Shown: positions 36,778-44,978, numbered from the stretch's first letter. The stretch: DNA of 64,000 bases from Micromonospora echinaurantiaca (GCF_900090235.1 NZ_LT607750.1:310001-374000), one strand, 5' to 3'. A program made the numbers and translations. The notes: a model not told the origin generated them from the sequence alone.

Positions 36778-37925
36778 GATTCGAGATCAGCAAGGTGCTG
36801 GACGCCATCGAGGGCCGGGTCTGCACCGACCCGTCGCTGGCCCGCGCGGTCGTCGACCTCGCCGAGGTGATCCGCTACCAGGACCTCGACGGCGGCCGGC
36901 CGGCCAGTCTGCTGCGCCTCGGCATGGTCATCGACGCGCTGGCCCGGCAACTGGAGGAGGACAGCGTCCCGGTCTACGCGATCGTGCACCGGGCGCTGCT
37001 CTCCGACGCGGACCTGACCTCCAACGAGCGGATGGTGGTCCGCCGCTGGGCCGACGACGGGCTGGTCGAGGTGCTGGACAATCCGGGCGACCGGATGTTC
37101 GAGGTGGCCGACCTGCTCGGCCTGCCGGTGCTCAGCCGGGCCCGCGCCGACGGCCTGCGCGGGCGGTACCCGTGGCTGGTCGAGCAGCCGGGTCGGGTGC
37201 TCGCCCCGGTGCCCGGCCCCGGCGGGCCGGTCTTCGTGGCCCACGTCGGCAAGGGGGACACCCCGGTGGCCGGGGAGCCCTCACCGGTCGGCGGCAAGCT
37301 GCTCGCCCGCCAGTGGCGCTGCCCGGAGCCGGGCTGCGCGCTCTTCGGCGGCGGTGGGGGCGGGGGCGCCTTCGCCGACCTGGCCCGGGTGGACCGCAGC
37401 CCGGCCGGCCAGCCGCCACCCTCGCTGCGCGGCGGGGCGCCCACCTGCCCCCGGCACGGCACCCGGCTCGGCGACGCCGGCCCACGGCCGCGTACCGAGG
37501 TGTTGGCGGTTCGCATCGGCGGGCTGATCCGGCGGCGCTTCGTGCTCAGCGAGGAGCAGCCGGTGGTGGTGGGCCGGGCGCCGGAGCAGACCGGCGGGAT
37601 CACCCTCGGCCAGTGGCTCAACGACGAGGCCCGGCGCTGGATCAGCCGCAACCACGTGCGGTTCGAGCTGCGGGTCGGCGAGGTGATCGTCACCGACGTG
37701 AGCACCAACGGCTCCGGCATCCGGCCGGGCGGCTCGATGGCCGAGCCGGACCGGATCGCGCTCAAGCCCCAGCAGTCCCGGGTCCTCGACGCCGGTGACA
37801 TGGTCGAGCTCTACCCGGGGGTGCAGGTCGGCCGGCCCGGCGAGCTGCCCGCCGGCGCCCCGTACACGCCCACCTCGGTGATGGCCGAGGCGCCGACCAT
37901 GGCGATGCGCCTGCCGCGCCCCTGA
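36774..37925 (+). CDS. FHA-domain protein with zinc-ribbon-like Cys motifs
   Basis: 383-aa protein. The N-terminal 130 residues form a helical domain of no named family. A Gly/Pro linker follows, then Cys motifs CPEPGC (about 182) and CPRHG (about 223) that could make a zinc ribbon. The C-terminal FHA domain (about 255-350) carries VVGR, SRNHVRFEL and STNGSG, which form the phosphothreonine-binding loops. It ends in a Thr-containing tail. It would read phosphorylation by Ser/Thr kinases. Overlap with the pterin dehydratase gene by 4 nt indicates a constant pair, for which I know no explanation. Confidence 0.85.
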   Translation: MRFEISKVLDAIEGRVCTDPSLARAVVDLAEVIRYQDLDGGRPASLLRLGMVIDALARQLEEDSVPVYAIVHRALLSDADLTSNERMVVRRWADDGLVEVLDNPGDRMFEVADLLGLPVLSRARADGLRGRYPWLVEQPGRVLAPVPGPGGPVFVAHVGKGDTPVAGEPSPVGGKLLARQWRCPEPGCALFGGGGGGGAFADLARVDRSPAGQPPPSLRGGAPTCPRHGTRLGDAGPRPRTEVLAVRIGGLIRRRFVLSEEQPVVVGRAPEQTGGITLGQWLNDEARRWISRNHVRFELRVGEVIVTDVSTNGSGIRPGGSMAEPDRIALKPQQSRVLDAGDMVELYPGVQVGRPGELPAGAPYTPTSVMAEAPTMAMRLPRP

Positions 37926-37965
37926 CCGCCGGGCCCCGCCGGGTGGCGGCGGGGTCGCCGTGACG

Positions 37966-38003
37966 GCGGCGGGCGCCGGGACCGTGGTCCCGACGCCCGC
38001 CGC
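37966..38003. terminator. Bidirectional terminator between FHA gene and rocD
   Basis: GCGGCGGGCGCCGGGACC (37966-37983) pairs with 37986-38003 with one mismatch, around GT. It lies between convergent genes. Confidence 0.75.
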
Positions 38004-38017
38004 TGTCGTACGCGAAC

Positions 38018-39235
38018 TCAGCCGGCCAGGACGGCCGCGAGCTGGGCGACCGCGTGGTCGATCTCCGCCTCGGTGACCACCAGCGGCGGGGCGAGCCGGA
38101 TGGTGGAGCCGTGGGTGTCCTTGGCGAGCACGCCGCGCTCGGCCAGCCGCTCGCACGCCTGGCGGCCGGTCATCAGCGCCGGGTCGATGTCCAGCCCGGC
38201 CCACAGCCCGCGGCCCCGGACCGCGACCAGGCCCTTGCCGATCAGCCCGCGCAGGCCGGCGTGCAGCCGCTCGCCGAGCTCGGCCGAGCGGAGCTGGAAC
38301 TCGCCGGTGGCCAGCAGCCGGACCACCTCGGTGGCCACCGCGCAGGCCAGCGGGTTGCCGCCGAAGGTGGAGCCGTGCTGACCCGGCTTGAGCACGCCGA
38401 GCACGTCGGCGTCCGCGGCCACCGCGGAGACCGGCACGATCCCGCCGCCGAGCGCCTTGCCGAGCAGGTACATGTCCGGCGTGACGCCCTCGTGGTCGCA
38501 GGCGAACGTGGCACCGGTCCGGCCCAGGCCGGACTGGATCTCGTCGGCGATGAAGAGCACGTTGCGCTCGGTGCAGACCCGGCGGACGCCCGGCAGGTAG
38601 CCCTCCGGCGGCACCACGACGCCCTGCTCGCCCTGGATCGGCTCGAGCAGCACGGCCACGGTGTTCTCGTCGATCGCGGCGGTCAGCGCGGCCAGGTCGC
38701 CGTACGGCACCACGGTGAAGCCCGGGGTGTACGGCCCGAAGTCGGCGCGGGCGTCCTCGTCGGTGGAGAAGCTCACGATGGTGGTCGTCCGGCCGTGGAA
38801 GTTGCCCTCGGCGACCACGATGTTGGCCTGCCCGGCCGGTACGCCCTTGACCTGGTAGCCCCACTTGCGGGCGACCTTGATGCCGGTCTCCACCGCCTCG
38901 GCGCCGGTGTTCATCGGCAGCACCAGGTCCTTGCCGCAGAGCTCGGCCAGTTCCCGGCAGAAGTCGGCGAACTGGTCGTGGATGAACGCCCGGCTGGTCA
39001 GGGTGAGCCGGTCGAGCTGGGTGTGCGCCGCCTCGATCAGCTTGGGGTGCCGGTGGCCGAAGTTCAGCGCCGAGTAGCCGGCCAGGAAGTCGAGGTAGCG
39101 GCGGCCGTCCACGTCGGTCAGCCAGGCGCCCTCGGCGGAGGAGATCACCACCGGCAGCGGGTGGTAGTTGTGCGCGGTCCAGCGTTCCGCGTCCCGGACC
39201 GCTCCCGGCGTCCGCAGCATGTCGTCGACGATCAC
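38018..39235 (-). CDS. rocD: Ornithine aminotransferase
   Basis: 405-aa class-III PLP aminotransferase converting ornithine and 2-oxoglutarate to glutamate-semialdehyde and glutamate. Features are FLAGYSALNFGHRHP, MNTGAEAVETGIKVAR (PLP phosphate), FHGRT, DEIQSGLGRTG and the Schiff-base Lys in LLGKALGGG. It lies 3' of the dimethylargininase gene, with GTG 39235 overlapping its stop (GTGA); a GGAAAGG ribosome site is about 8 nt upstream. A longer frame to 39274 lies inside the upstream gene. The pair would convert arginine-derived products to glutamate. Confidence 0.95.
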   Translation of the reverse strand: MIVDDMLRTPGAVRDAERWTAHNYHPLPVVISSAEGAWLTDVDGRRYLDFLAGYSALNFGHRHPKLIEAAHTQLDRLTLTSRAFIHDQFADFCRELAELCGKDLVLPMNTGAEAVETGIKVARKWGYQVKGVPAGQANIVVAEGNFHGRTTTIVSFSTDEDARADFGPYTPGFTVVPYGDLAALTAAIDENTVAVLLEPIQGEQGVVVPPEGYLPGVRRVCTERNVLFIADEIQSGLGRTGATFACDHEGVTPDMYLLGKALGGGIVPVSAVAADADVLGVLKPGQHGSTFGGNPLACAVATEVVRLLATGEFQLRSAELGERLHAGLRGLIGKGLVAVRGRGLWAGLDIDPALMTGRQACERLAERGVLAKDTHGSTIRLAPPLVVTEAEIDHAVAQLAAVLAG

Positions 39236-40053
39236 TTGCTTGCCTTTCCCTGACGGAGTCGCAGCGTGCAGCACTTCGGTCCACCGCCGGCCTTGCGCAG
39301 CTCGGACAGGTCGACACCGATGGTCTCGTAGCCCCGGTCGCGCAGCTTCGCGGCCAGGTCGGTGGCCTGGGCGGGCAGCACCACGTGCCGCCCGTCGCTG
39401 ACCGCGTTGAGCCCCAGCACCTCGGCGTCGGCCATGGTGGCGTGCACCGCGTCCGGGAAGAGCCGGCGCAGCGCGGCCTGGCTGCCGGGCGAGAACGCCT
39501 CCGGCAGGTACGCCACGGTCTGCTCGTCGAGCACGGTCAGCGCGGTGTCCAGGTGGTAGAAGCGCGGGTCGACCAGCTGCATGGTGATCACCGGGTAGCC
39601 GAAGACCTCCTGCAACTGGGCGTGCGAGGCGTGCGCGGTGCGGAACCCGGTGCCGGCCAGCAGCACGTCACCGGCCAGCAGGATGTCGCCCTCGCCCTCG
39701 TTGACGTGCTTCGGGTCGTACATCTCGAAGCCGGCGGCCTCGAACCAGGCGCGGTAGGCGGGGGCCTCGTCGGCGCGCTGCGGGTCGCGGAACTGCACGG
39801 CCATCGCCTTGCCGTCGATCACCGTGCCGCCGTTGGCGGCGAAGACCATGTCGGGCAGGCCGGGCACCGGAGTGATCTCCTCGACGGTGTGGCCCAGCTC
39901 CCGGTAGACGTGGCGGAGCTCCTCCCACTGCCGGATCGCCAGGTCGGCGTCGACCGGCGCGGTCGGGTCCATCCACGGGTTGATCGCGTAGTCCACGGCG
40001 AAGTACGTCGGCCGGCACATCAGAAAGCGCTGGCTGGTGGCGTCCATCGTCAT
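39232..40053 (-). CDS. ddaH: Dimethylargininase / arginine deiminase-type hydrolase
   Basis: 273-aa amidinotransferase-fold enzyme, hydrolysing N-dimethylarginine or arginine-like guanidines to citrulline. The catalytic Cys is in GGGPKCCTLRL near the C-terminus, the catalytic His in RFYHLDTAL (about residue 165), and the substrate-binding Asp/Glu in GEGDILL. ATG 40053 has GGAG 7 nt upstream; ATG 40047 is also possible. It forms an operon with rocD. The 247-bp upstream region has three GTTGCG motifs. Whether free arginine or methylarginine is the substrate is not decidable here. Confidence 0.9.
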   Translation of the reverse strand: MTMDATSQRFLMCRPTYFAVDYAINPWMDPTAPVDADLAIRQWEELRHVYRELGHTVEEITPVPGLPDMVFAANGGTVIDGKAMAVQFRDPQRADEAPAYRAWFEAAGFEMYDPKHVNEGEGDILLAGDVLLAGTGFRTAHASHAQLQEVFGYPVITMQLVDPRFYHLDTALTVLDEQTVAYLPEAFSPGSQAALRRLFPDAVHATMADAEVLGLNAVSDGRHVVLPAQATDLAAKLRDRGYETIGVDLSELRKAGGGPKCCTLRLRQGKASK

Positions 40054-40157
40054 TGTCCTGCTCCCAGGGGTCGGGCGCGCCCGGCCACCTTCGGCCCACG
40101 GGCTGGCGCCGTTGCTCAACGTTATGCGGCGCCACCCGGCAGGATCCACCGGTGATG

Positions 40158-40215
40158 GTTGCGTAGCCCGACCGATCGTTGCGTCTGAGAGCAGACCCAC
40201 GCCGATTCGTTGCGC
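40158..40215 (-). promoter_or_regulatory. Repeated GTTGCGT motifs upstream of ddaH
   Basis: GTTGCGT at 40158 and 40178 and GTTGCGC at 40209. The last two are also preceded by CCGAT. The spacing is 20 and 31 bp. Lrp/AsnC regulators often control arginine catabolism by phased boxes, but this link is conjecture. Confidence 0.3.
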
Positions 40216-40300
40216 GTCGCTCCGTGCCGACGATCGAGACCGGCTGACCGGGCCGGCCGGGCCGGCCGGGCCCTGAGCGTCCCCTGGCCCGGCCGCCACC

Positions 40301-40723
40301 TCAGCACGTCGGTTCGATCACCACCACCGGGATGTCCCGGTCGGTCGATTCCCGGTACCGCTCGTAGGCCGGGACGGCGGCGACGAACCGTCGCCACAGC
40401 CGGCGCTTCTCGGGGCCGGCGACGGTCCGGGCGATCCCGGCGAAGGTGTCGGTGCCGACCTGCACGGTCACCCGCGGGTCGGCCACCAGGTTCAGGTACC
40501 AGGCCGGATTCCGGTCCCGCCCGGCGTTGGACCCGGTGACCACGTAGCGGTCGCCGTCGCGGACGAAGACGAGGGCGGTGCGGCGGAGCAGTCCCGACCG
40601 GCGCCCCCGGGTGGTGAGCAGCAGGTCGTCCATGCCGGGCCGGGCATTGCCACCGGTCGCGACGTACCGGCGGATGTGTTCGGCCACCCAGGCGTCCGGG
40701 CTGTCGTGGATCTCGTCGCCCAT
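40301..40723 (-). CDS. Deazaflavin (F420)-dependent nitroreductase-family protein
   Basis: 140-aa split beta-barrel protein of the Ddn family. It shows LLLTTRGRRSGLLRRTALVF, VVTGSNAGRDRNPAWYLNL and DPRVTVQVG, the core that binds F420 in Ddn-type reductases. Physiological substrates are quinones or other ketenes. Its ATG (40723) overlaps the stop of the upstream NAD(P)-binding gene (TGATG), forming a two-gene redox operon divergent from an HxlR regulator. Confidence 0.92.
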   Translation of the reverse strand: MGDEIHDSPDAWVAEHIRRYVATGGNARPGMDDLLLTTRGRRSGLLRRTALVFVRDGDRYVVTGSNAGRDRNPAWYLNLVADPRVTVQVGTDTFAGIARTVAGPEKRRLWRRFVAAVPAYERYRESTDRDIPVVVIEPTC

Positions 40724-41358
40724 CAGGCCCGCTCCAACCCGAGGTGGACGCCGTGGTGCCGGGGCGCGTCGATCTCGTCGAGCAGGGCCACCGCCAGGTC
40801 GGCGTAGGAGATCCGGCTGGCGGCGTCGGCCGGGGCGCTCCGGTAGTTGCCGGTCCGGCCCGCGGCGTGGTCGAAGTCACCGGCCGGGCTGAGCACCAGC
40901 CAGTCCAGCACCGCGCCGGCCTGGCGCAGCACCTCCACCCCGGCATCGTGCCCGAGGTAGAACGCGCGGTACTCCTGCGGGTAGCCGGGGGTGTCCATCA
41001 GCGGGGTCCCGGACGCGGTGGGCAGCACGGACGCGAGCCCCACCACCAGCAGGCGAGGCGTCCTCGCCCGAGCCAGCCCGGCAAGCAGCGCCCGGGCGGC
41101 GTCGGGGAAGAAGGCGCCGGGTGGCGCGGTCAGGTCGGCGGCCGCGTGGATGGCGGCCTCATGCCCGGCGGCGAGCGCGGCGACCTGCTCCGGGTCGGTC
41201 ACGTCACCGGCGGCGACCCGCAGCCCGTCGGCGAGCAGGTCCGGGTGCCGGCCCGGGTCCCGCACCACGGCGGTCACCTCGTGGCCCCGGTCGACAGCTT
41301 CCCGTACCGCGGCCCGACCGGCCCGGCCACCGGCGCCGAAGACGACGATCCTGCTCAT
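40723..41358 (-). CDS. NAD(P)H-binding (atypical SDR) oxidoreductase
   Basis: 211-aa atypical short-chain dehydrogenase of the NmrA/YwnB-like class. N-terminal nucleotide motif VVFGAGGRAGRA, acidic region AAGDVTDPEQV, and YADLAVALLDEI near the end. The canonical Tyr-x3-Lys is absent, so it may be a redox sensor or reductase. ATG 41358 has GAGGTGGG about 5 nt upstream. It lies opposite an HxlR-family regulator; such divergent pairs often form a quinone or disulfide stress response. Confidence 0.86.
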   Translation of the reverse strand: MSRIVVFGAGGRAGRAAVREAVDRGHEVTAVVRDPGRHPDLLADGLRVAAGDVTDPEQVAALAAGHEAAIHAAADLTAPPGAFFPDAARALLAGLARARTPRLLVVGLASVLPTASGTPLMDTPGYPQEYRAFYLGHDAGVEVLRQAGAVLDWLVLSPAGDFDHAAGRTGNYRSAPADAASRISYADLAVALLDEIDAPRHHGVHLGLERA

Positions 41359-41410
41359 CGAACCCACCTCACGTCCGGGCCGGCCCGGCGCCGGCCACCG
41401 CGACGCACGC

Positions 41411-41428
41411 TAACCAGGCGGGCGGTTA
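41411..41428. promoter_or_regulatory. Candidate HxlR operator between divergent genes
   Basis: TAACC-N8-GGTTA is an imperfect palindrome in the 98-bp gap between the NAD(P)-binding gene (minus) and the HxlR gene (plus). It overlaps likely promoters of both. HxlR regulators usually bind such dyads next to their own gene. Confidence 0.45.
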
Positions 41429-41456
41429 CCACCGGGATACCGACTACCCTCAACCC

Positions 41457-41837
41457 ATGCGCGCGCCGCTCGATCCGGACATGTTCGACCCGGTGTGCCC
41501 GTCGGACCTGTCGCCGATCCGGGTGGGGGACAAGTGGGCGGGGATGATCATCCGCTGTTTGGAGCAGGGTCCCCGCCGGTTCTCGGAACTCCGGGTGCCG
41601 CTGCGCGGGATCACCGCGAAGGTGCTCACCCGGTCGCTCCGCGCGCTGGAACGCGACGGCCTGGTGCGGCGCACCGCGCACGCCGGGCGAGCCCCGCGGG
41701 TCGACTACGAGCTGACTCCCCTCGGCCGCAGCCTGCTCGGACCGATGGACGTGGCCTGCGAGTGGGCCCGCCGGAACTGGGACGACCTGCTCGACGCCCG
41801 GGAGGCCGGTGCGGCGCCGGGCCGGGCACGGGACTGA
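41457..41837 (+). CDS. HxlR family transcriptional regulator
   Basis: 126-aa winged-helix regulator. It has the HxlR core: a Cys near the start (DPVCPSDL), GDKWAGMIIRCLEQGPRRFSEL, GITAKVLTRSLRALERDGLV and VDYELTPLG. The single N-terminal Cys is typical of redox-sensing members (HypR, QorR type). Divergent from the redox operon at 40301-41358 and likely to control it. Confidence 0.9.
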   Translation: MRAPLDPDMFDPVCPSDLSPIRVGDKWAGMIIRCLEQGPRRFSELRVPLRGITAKVLTRSLRALERDGLVRRTAHAGRAPRVDYELTPLGRSLLGPMDVACEWARRNWDDLLDAREAGAAPGRARD

Positions 41838-41867
41838 CCCAACGACCGCGACCGGGCCCGGACACAC

Positions 41868-41896
41868 TTCGGGGGCGGCGATCCGCCGCCCCCGAA
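41868..41896. terminator. Bidirectional terminator after hxlR
   Basis: TTCGGGGGCGGCG (41868-41880) and CGCCGCCCCCGAA (41884-41896) are perfectly inverted around ATC, between the convergent hxlR and membrane protein genes. Confidence 0.85.
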
Positions 41897-41909
41897 AGAG
41901 GTCGCCCGG

Positions 41910-41979
41910 CTGGTGAACCACCAGGCTGGTCGGGCTGCCACCGGTGAACCACCGGTGAGTCGGCCGGCGCACCGCCGGC
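41910..41979. repeat. Three small hairpins sharing a GTGAACCACC core
   Basis: CTGGTGAACCACCAG (41910-41924), CACCGGTGAACCACCGGTG (41939-41957) and GCCGGCGCACCGCCGGC (41963-41979) are successive short stem-loops. The first two share GTGAACCACC. They precede the end of the membrane protein gene. Confidence 0.5.
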
Positions 41980-41996
41980 GAGCCGGACAGTGCCCG

Positions 41997-42758
41997 CTAG
42001 AAGCGGTCGACAAACTGTGAGTCAAGCCACTCGCGGAACCGCTGCACCCAGTCCCCGTCGGTGGTTGGCCAGTCGAACTGGCCGGTCATCGCCAGCACGC
42101 CGAGGACCACCGCGCCGAGCCCGAAGACGACGCCGAAGAGCGCGTCGGTCTTGCCGGCGATGTGCCGCCGGCGGGTGGCGACCAGGCCGAGCACGGCGAG
42201 CACCGCGCCGACCGCGCCGAGCCCGACGCCGTACCCGGCGAGGGTGCCGGTGAGCACGAAGAGCACCCCGGCCACGCCGACGATCAGGCCGAGCGTGGCG
42301 AGCAGGCTGGCCCGCGGCTTCGGGCCGGCGACCACCGGCCGCTCCGCCCGGTCGGGCACCCCGTCGCCGTCCCGGTCGACCCCGGTGGGCGGCACCGCCG
42401 TGCCGTCCCGATCCCGGTCGACGGTGCGCTCCAGGGTCGGTTCGGCCGACCGGCGGGTGTCCTCGTCCGTCGGCCGGCCGGTGGCGGCCCGGGCGACGGC
42501 GGCCCGCTCGGTGGCCCGGCGTTCCGCGTCCGCGTCCCGGTCGTCGACCGTCGCGGCGGCCGCGCCGCTGCGGTAGGTCGTCGCCTCGTCCCGGTCGCTC
42601 ACCGCGGAGCGGTTCGATCCGCGGCCGTCGAGCCGGCCCGCGCCGGAGTTCGTCGGCCGGTCCCGACCGGCAGCGGCCGTGGTATCCCGCTCGTCCAGGT
42701 TCTCGTCCCGCTGCGGCGCCGGTTCCGACCGGCGCGACAGCGAAGGAATCTTGACCAC
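41997..42758 (-). CDS. Membrane protein with Asp-rich linker
   Basis: 253-aa protein: a highly charged N-terminal 165 residues rich in Arg/Asp/Glu, including DRDGDGVPDRAE, which resembles a thrombospondin type-3 or dockerin-like calcium loop. This is followed by three transmembrane helices (about 170-190, 195-212, 222-242). The C-terminus has WVQRFREWLDSQF, possibly amphipathic. GTG 42758 has AGGAGGT 5-6 nt upstream, which decides the start against a longer frame to 42878. Family unknown to me; DUF4190-type helices are similar. Function unknown. Confidence 0.7.
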   Translation of the reverse strand: MVKIPSLSRRSEPAPQRDENLDERDTTAAAGRDRPTNSGAGRLDGRGSNRSAVSDRDEATTYRSGAAAATVDDRDADAERRATERAAVARAATGRPTDEDTRRSAEPTLERTVDRDRDGTAVPPTGVDRDGDGVPDRAERPVVAGPKPRASLLATLGLIVGVAGVLFVLTGTLAGYGVGLGAVGAVLAVLGLVATRRRHIAGKTDALFGVVFGLGAVVLGVLAMTGQFDWPTTDGDWVQRFREWLDSQFVDRF

Positions 42759-42923
42759 AACACACCTCCTGTTGAATGCGTGGTGGCCGATGCAACGGAC
42801 GGCACCCACGCGATATCCACCCGGAATACCCCGCTGGCCGTTTTCTGACACCGAGGCGCTGGTCAGGGGGTTCACCACCCGGGCAGGCCGGTCCGGTCGC
42901 GGCCGGGGCTAGGGTTGGTGGTC

Positions 42924-43733
42924 GTGCCAGAGGGACACACCATCCACCGCCTGGCGGCCCGCCACGCCGACCTGTTCGCCGGTGACAAGGTGCACGCCGC
43001 CAGCCCGCAGGGCCGGTTCGCCGAGGGCGCCGCCCGGCTCACCGGCACCGTGCTGGAGGCCACCGAGGCGTACGGCAAGCACCTGCTGCACCACCACGCC
43101 GGCGGGCTGACCCTGCACGTCCACCTCGGGCTGTACGGGAAGTTCACCGACGGCGCGGGGGAGCCGCCGGAGCCGGTCGGCCAGGTGCGGCTGCGGCTGA
43201 CCAGTGACCGGCACTGGCTCGACCTGCGCGGCCCCACCGCCTGCGAGGTGCTCACCCCGCCCGAGGTGGCGGCGCTGCGCGACCGGCTCGGCCCGGATCC
43301 GCTGCGCGCCGACGCAGACCCGGAGCGGGCGTACGCCCGGATCTCCCGCAGCCCGACGCCGCTGGCGGCGCTGCTGCTCGACCAGTCGGTGGTGGCCGGC
43401 ACCGGGCTGATCTTCGTCACTGAGGCGCTGTTCCGGGCCGGGCTGTCGCCCACCACGGCCGGCCGGGAGCTGACCCGGGCCGGCTGGGAGCGGCTCTGGG
43501 CCGACCTGGTGGCGCTGATGACCCGCGCCGTGGTGAGCGGCCGGATCGACACCGTCCGGGACGCCCACCTGCCCGAGGCGATGGGGCGACCGGCCCGGGT
43601 CGACCGGCACGGCGGCGAGGTGTACGTCTACCGCCGCCCGGGCGCGCCCTGCCACGTCTGCGGCACGGCGGTGAGCCGCGGCGCGCTGGCCGGCCGCAAC
43701 CTCTACTGGTGCGCCACCTGCCAACCAGCCTGA
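42924..43733 (+). CDS. Fpg/Nei family DNA glycosylase-AP lyase
   Basis: 269-aa base-excision repair enzyme. GTG 42924 gives M-P-E-G-H-T-I-H: Pro2 would be the catalytic N-terminal amine and Glu3 the general acid, so upstream starts (TTG 42915, GTG 42918) are excluded. A conserved Lys is in AYGKHLLHH. The C-terminal zinc finger is complete (C-x2-C-x16-C-x2-C: CHVCG, CATC). The start TIHRLAARH is typical of the actinobacterial endonuclease VIII-like subgroup that acts on oxidised pyrimidines. TAGGGT lies 8 nt upstream. Confidence 0.93.
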   Translation: MPEGHTIHRLAARHADLFAGDKVHAASPQGRFAEGAARLTGTVLEATEAYGKHLLHHHAGGLTLHVHLGLYGKFTDGAGEPPEPVGQVRLRLTSDRHWLDLRGPTACEVLTPPEVAALRDRLGPDPLRADADPERAYARISRSPTPLAALLLDQSVVAGTGLIFVTEALFRAGLSPTTAGRELTRAGWERLWADLVALMTRAVVSGRIDTVRDAHLPEAMGRPARVDRHGGEVYVYRRPGAPCHVCGTAVSRGALAGRNLYWCATCQPA

Positions 43734-43952
43734 CCCGGCGCGGCTTCGGCCGGCCGGCGCCGGTTGCGGTCTGTTCGCGGTGAGCGCCGCCCGTTGTCGA
43801 CCGGCCCGACCCGCCGCGGTGCTTCCGGGACCGTCTGCGTCGGCCGAGCGCCGCCCGGTGCCGCCAGCGCCTCCCGCGCGTGCCCCCACGCCGGGCGGTC
43901 GTGGCCGTCGGCCCGACACCCGGCCGCCGCTGGGCGGCCGTGGCCGGCGTGG

Positions 43953-44831
43953 TCAGTCGCCGTCGACGAGCCAGCGGACCACCTCGATCTGGCGAGGGAA
44001 GACCTGGTCGTCGCCGATGCTCCAGGCGAGCGTCTGCCCGATGGTCCAGCCGCGCACCCGGTCCCGGTCCAGCCCCAGCTCGGCGCTGAGCCGGTCCAGC
44101 CGGTGGCGGACGGCGGCGGGGGAGTGGCCCAGCTCCGCGCCCCGGACCAGCGGCGCCACCCCGAACTCCCGCTCGCCGGCCAGCGGCTTCGGGTCGATGA
44201 CCAGCCACGGTTCCCGGGTCGCCCGGAGCACGTTGCCGGCGTGCAGATCCTGGTTGACCAGCACCTGTTCGCCCTGACTCGGTACCAGGTCGGCCAGCAG
44301 CCCGAGCGCCGCGTCGAGCAGTCGCCGCTCGTACGGGCGGCCGGTGCGGGCCCACTTCACCGGCAGCCGTTCCGCCCAGCCGGCCGCCTCCTCGGCCAGC
44401 GGGGTGAACGGCGACCCGGCGGGGCGCCAGAGCCGGGGCAGCAGCCCCACCACCACGTCGAGCGCCCGCTCGGGCGGCACGGTGTGCAGCGGTGTGCCCG
44501 GCACGCAGCGCTCCACCAGCAGTGCCCGTCGCTGGGGATCGTGCCCGAGCAGCCGGATCGCGCCCTCGCCCGCCCACCGGTCGAGCGCGGTCGCCTCGTG
44601 CACGCTGTCCGGGTCCGGGTACTGGAGCTTGAGCACCGCCGGTGTGCCGTCGGGCAGCTCGGCCGGCAGGGCCAGCGAGGCGAACGCGTACCCGAAGGGC
44701 GGGCCGACCCGCAGCGACCACCGCTCGACGCAGGCGGCCAGCAGCTCCGGCAGGTCCGCCAGCCACCGCCGTCCGTCCGGGGTGCCGCGTACCCAGTCCA
44801 ACCCGTCCGGTATCCGCAGCGCGCCGTCCAC
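43953..44831 (-). CDS. Aminoglycoside phosphotransferase family (APH(6)/hydroxyurea kinase-like)
   Basis: 292-aa kinase-fold protein of the APH_6_hur group, which includes streptomycin 6-kinases. N-lobe has AVLKLQYPDPDSVHE. The catalytic loop is VNQDLHAGNVL, where HGD of classical APHs is replaced by NQD, followed by DPKPLAGEREF (Mg-binding Asp). The active-site Asp and Asn are intact. Many chromosomal relatives have no proven resistance role. GTG 44831 lies 6 nt after CAGGAT. It follows a convergent 219-bp gap after the glycosylase gene with no further gene seen. Confidence 0.87.
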   Translation of the reverse strand: MDGALRIPDGLDWVRGTPDGRRWLADLPELLAACVERWSLRVGPPFGYAFASLALPAELPDGTPAVLKLQYPDPDSVHEATALDRWAGEGAIRLLGHDPQRRALLVERCVPGTPLHTVPPERALDVVVGLLPRLWRPAGSPFTPLAEEAAGWAERLPVKWARTGRPYERRLLDAALGLLADLVPSQGEQVLVNQDLHAGNVLRATREPWLVIDPKPLAGEREFGVAPLVRGAELGHSPAAVRHRLDRLSAELGLDRDRVRGWTIGQTLAWSIGDDQVFPRQIEVVRWLVDGD

Positions 44832-44936
44832 CCGGCCATCCTGGCCGGGACCGCTCGGTCAGTACAACCGACTCCGGCCGGCGCGGACGCGCGCCGCTCC
44901 TCGCTGGCGGGCCTGACAGCGGGATGGCGAGAGGAC

Positions 44937-44978
44937 TGGGTGCGTCTGTTGTCGCTCCGGCGACAACAGACGCACCCA
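44937..44978 (-). terminator. Perfect 19-bp inverted repeat (terminator)
   Basis: TGGGTGCGTCTGTTGTCGC (44937-44955) is perfectly inverted at 44960-44978 around TCCG. It lies 22 nt beyond the stop of the flavoprotein gene on the minus strand. The C(UCCG)G loop recalls stable UUCG-type tetraloops. A very strong intrinsic terminator is the simplest explanation. Confidence 0.85.

Noticed and set aside
40250..40275. Short GGGCCGGCC tandem repeats
   Set aside because: Three copies only, typical slippage in this GC-rich DNA; no function suggested.
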